This document shows positions 4,598-6,370 of a stretch of 6,370 nt of DNA, in pieces. This DNA is from an uncultured Eubacteriales bacterium (GTDB lineage: Bacteria > Bacillota > Clostridia > Oscillospirales > Oscillospiraceae): NCBI GenBank assembly GCA_958427375.1, contig CAUABY010000124.1, positions 1-6,370 on the forward strand, in the 5' to 3' direction. Within the stretch, counting starts at the first letter, position 1, and every line of letters starts with the position of its first letter. The translations under genes were made by a program, and so were the position numbers. Under the pieces are notes generated by a model. That model was not told where the DNA came from and made no database searches. It saw only the letters and a list, made by a program, of their open reading frames with translations.

Positions 4598-6295
4598 ATG
4601 AAAAAGAATTTACTGAGAACTATTCTCTGTGTGGCTCTGGCCACCGCGCTGGTATTCGCGCTGGCGGTACCGGCTTACGCTGACGACAGGATTGTTTTCA
4701 CCAAGGTTTTTGATTCCAGCAAGACCTGCAATGTCGGCGACACAATAAGCTTGAGTGCCGAGGCGGTCTACAACACCGGCGTTACAGGCGACTCCGACAT
4801 TAAATATTTGTGGACATCGGCAGCAAACAACACTCAGATTGCAGAAGGTACTTCCATCATGGCTCAAATAAACGGCAATGATGTAATCACCTGCACAGCA
4901 TACGGCACTGTTGGCGGTCAGGAGATATCAAGCAGTATTTCCTGCACCATCACCGCGACAAACACCCTTCCCTCTCCCTCCCCCACCGTTCCGGTTTCCG
5001 TGGGGCTGAGCAAGCCGACCATCACCCAGCAGCCGGTTGGCGCAAAGCTTCTCCCCGGCCAGACCGCGACCCTCTCCGTGGGCGTGACCTGCCCTAACCT
5101 TGGCAACGGCGTGTCTCTTGTCTACCAGTGGTTCTACAGCACCAAGAGCAACGGCGCAAACGCCGTGCAGATTTCCAACTCCAACGCAAGCAGCTTCACC
5201 ACCCCCGTTGTCAACTCTACATACTACTACTTTGTCGGTGTAGTTGCCACCAACGGCACGCAGACAAGTGAGGCGGTTTACTCCAACATCGTCGCCGTGA
5301 CCTACAATGACGGCCAGCTCAAGATAACCAAGAACCCCACCGGCGAGACCGTTAACGCGGGCGGCTCGGCACTGTTCGTTGCCCGCGCTGACAACGCAAG
5401 CTCCTTTGTATGGCGCCTTGTCAGCAAAGACACCACTCAGACTATCAACGCCAAGGACGCCGCCGGCTACTTCCGCGGGCTTAACGTTTCCGGCACTGAC
5501 ACTGATACCCTCGCGCTCTCCAACATCCCCGCATCTATGGACGGCTGGTCTGTCGAATGCAAGTTCATCGGCTCCGATGGCAAAACCTTTGTCTGCACCA
5601 CCGGCGCAGTCATCCGCGTGAATGGCGCGGGCGCAAGCACCGGCTCTGGTTCTTCCTCCGGCACGACCACCTCTCCCAAGCCCTCCGGCTATGTCCCCGG
5701 CGCAAGCCCCAGTCCGAGCCCCAGCGCAAGCGCGGCTCCTAATACCGGCGACAAAAGCGTTGACGCGCCGAGCATCTCCAACCAGCCTGTGGGCGCGGTG
5801 CTCAGCGAGGGTGAGACCACGACATTGTCCGTCACCGCCGCTCCCGCCGCCGCGGACAGCAACGTGACGATTAAGTACCAGTGGTACCGCAACGACACCA
5901 ACAGCAACGCAAACGGCACAGCCATCGGCGGCGCGCAGTCCGAAAGCTACAAGCCCGACACTATTTCCGGTACCAAGTACTACTATGTCGGCGTATGGTC
6001 GACCGACGGTACGCACACCAGCAAGGTTGTCTATTCCAGCCCTGTCGCTGTAACCTACACCGCGCCTGCCACTACCGCCTCCCCCGTTCCCACCGATAAC
6101 GCAAACGACAAGGACGAGGACGAGGGCGTGAGTTCCATCTCCATTCTCTGGCCCGTTATCGCAATGGTTCTGGCCGCCGCCGCAATCGGCGTGGGCGTAT
6201 TCTTCCTGCTTAGAAAGGGCGGAAGCAAGAAGAGCAGCCGTGACTACTCCGAGTACGACGATGACAGCTACAACGGCGACAACTACCGCAGATAA
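4598..6295 (+). CDS. Exported, membrane-anchored Ig-like repeat surface protein
   Basis: This 565-residue protein has a signal peptide (KKN start, hydrophobic core 9-24, likely cleavage after AYA at 28). The extracellular part has beta-rich Ig-like modules: module 1 about 30-121, module 2 about 138-236, module 3 about 239-342 and module 4 about 389-487. Modules 2 and 4 are clear duplicates; both carry QPVGA near the start, a G-x-T-x-TLSV strand, a YQWxY core tryptophan, TYYY/KYYY and a final VAVTY. Linkers are Pro/Ser-rich (LPSPSPTVPVS; 343-388 rich in Gly, Ser, Pro). An acidic stretch (NDKDEDEG) precedes one C-terminal membrane helix (514-538), followed by a basic stop-transfer RKGGSKK and an acidic tyrosine-rich cytoplasmic tail with Tyr550, 553, 558 and 563. 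There is no LPXTG motif, so it is held by the helix. The ligand is unknown; adhesion or cell-wall sensing is inference. It appears monocistronic and probably well expressed. Confidence 0.88.
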   Translation: MKKNLLRTILCVALATALVFALAVPAYADDRIVFTKVFDSSKTCNVGDTISLSAEAVYNTGVTGDSDIKYLWTSAANNTQIAEGTSIMAQINGNDVITCTAYGTVGGQEISSSISCTITATNTLPSPSPTVPVSVGLSKPTITQQPVGAKLLPGQTATLSVGVTCPNLGNGVSLVYQWFYSTKSNGANAVQISNSNASSFTTPVVNSTYYYFVGVVATNGTQTSEAVYSNIVAVTYNDGQLKITKNPTGETVNAGGSALFVARADNASSFVWRLVSKDTTQTINAKDAAGYFRGLNVSGTDTDTLALSNIPASMDGWSVECKFIGSDGKTFVCTTGAVIRVNGAGASTGSGSSSGTTTSPKPSGYVPGASPSPSPSASAAPNTGDKSVDAPSISNQPVGAVLSEGETTTLSVTAAPAAADSNVTIKYQWYRNDTNSNANGTAIGGAQSESYKPDTISGTKYYYVGVWSTDGTHTSKVVYSSPVAVTYTAPATTASPVPTDNANDKDEDEGVSSISILWPVIAMVLAAAAIGVGVFFLLRKGGSKKSSRDYSEYDDDSYNGDNYRR

Positions 6296-6322
6296 TTCCA
6301 TAATTCACTCCATAAACTGAGG

Positions 6323-6349
6323 GAAGCGGCTGTTTTTGGCCGCTTCTTT
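6323..6349 (+). terminator. Terminator of the surface-protein gene
   Basis: GAAGCGGC (6323-6330) and GCCGCTTC (6339-6346) form a perfect 8-bp stem with an 8-nt T-rich loop, followed by TTT. It begins 27 nt after the stop codon. The T-run is short, so termination may be incomplete. Confidence 0.75.
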
Positions 6350-6370
6350 CAGCATATTTGCTTTTGAGAG

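Noticed and set aside
4928..6301. 457-codon open frame on the minus strand opposite the surface-protein gene
   Set aside because: It is a wobble-position shadow of the GC-rich plus-strand gene: composition is Gly/Ala/Val/Arg-rich without domain structure, and the plus-strand frame has signal peptide, repeats, membrane anchor, promoter and ribosome binding site.

Overview
The window looks like a chromosomal stretch from a GC-moderate, low-motility-of-genes Firmicute, most likely a gut-type Clostridia (Oscillospiraceae/Ruminococcaceae-like). The reasons are the strong AGGAGG-type ribosome binding sites, sharply AT-rich intergenic regions carrying near-consensus TTGACA/TATAAT promoters between GC-richer genes, many U-tract terminators, and proteins with a Gram-positive look (a Ktr/Trk-type transporter, a lipoprotein with a lipobox, a TraX-family membrane protein, a large secreted Ig-like surface protein). 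The taxonomic call is inference; there is no rRNA or marker gene here.

Left part (1-2489, all minus strand): the first 350 residues of a TrkH/KtrB potassium-transporter subunit run off the left edge. The gene has its own consensus promoter (1210-1238) and a roughly 150-nt leader. That leader holds two hairpins, a possible pseudoknot and an intrinsic terminator before the start codon, so it looks like a transcription-attenuation or riboswitch-type control region. Upstream of it lies a TraX-family integral membrane protein (1290-2015). Upstream again is a short lipoprotein reading frame (2130-2489) that resembles only the N-terminus of a longer secreted alpha/beta-hydrolase and is probably a truncated gene.

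Centre (2521-4155): a LysR-family regulator (2582-3475, minus) is full length, but one in-frame TGA breaks it in the middle of its effector-binding domain. It ends in a clear terminator. Divergent from it, with separate good promoters, is a small YiaC-like GNAT acetyltransferase (3724-4155, plus). The shared 240-bp regulatory interval contains short direct repeats that could be operators.

Right part (4156-6370): a 442-bp gene-free, AT-rich interval contains a strong hairpin (4228-4257) and then a compact, GC-rich, highly structured segment ending in a terminator-like hairpin with a T-run (about 4320-4461). This segment is a candidate small RNA or leader. A second near-consensus promoter (4540-4568) and an AGGAGG site then drive a 565-residue exported, membrane-anchored surface protein with Ig-like repeats, Ser/Pro linkers and an acidic tyrosine-rich cytoplasmic tail. 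It is followed by a terminator at 6323-6349.

There is no obvious defence system, mobile element or CRISPR array. The most notable items are the potassium-transporter leader, the structured RNA candidate, and the adjacent decay of the LysR gene and the hydrolase-like lipoprotein. The genes do not form one obvious pathway; most appear to be independently transcribed single-gene units.
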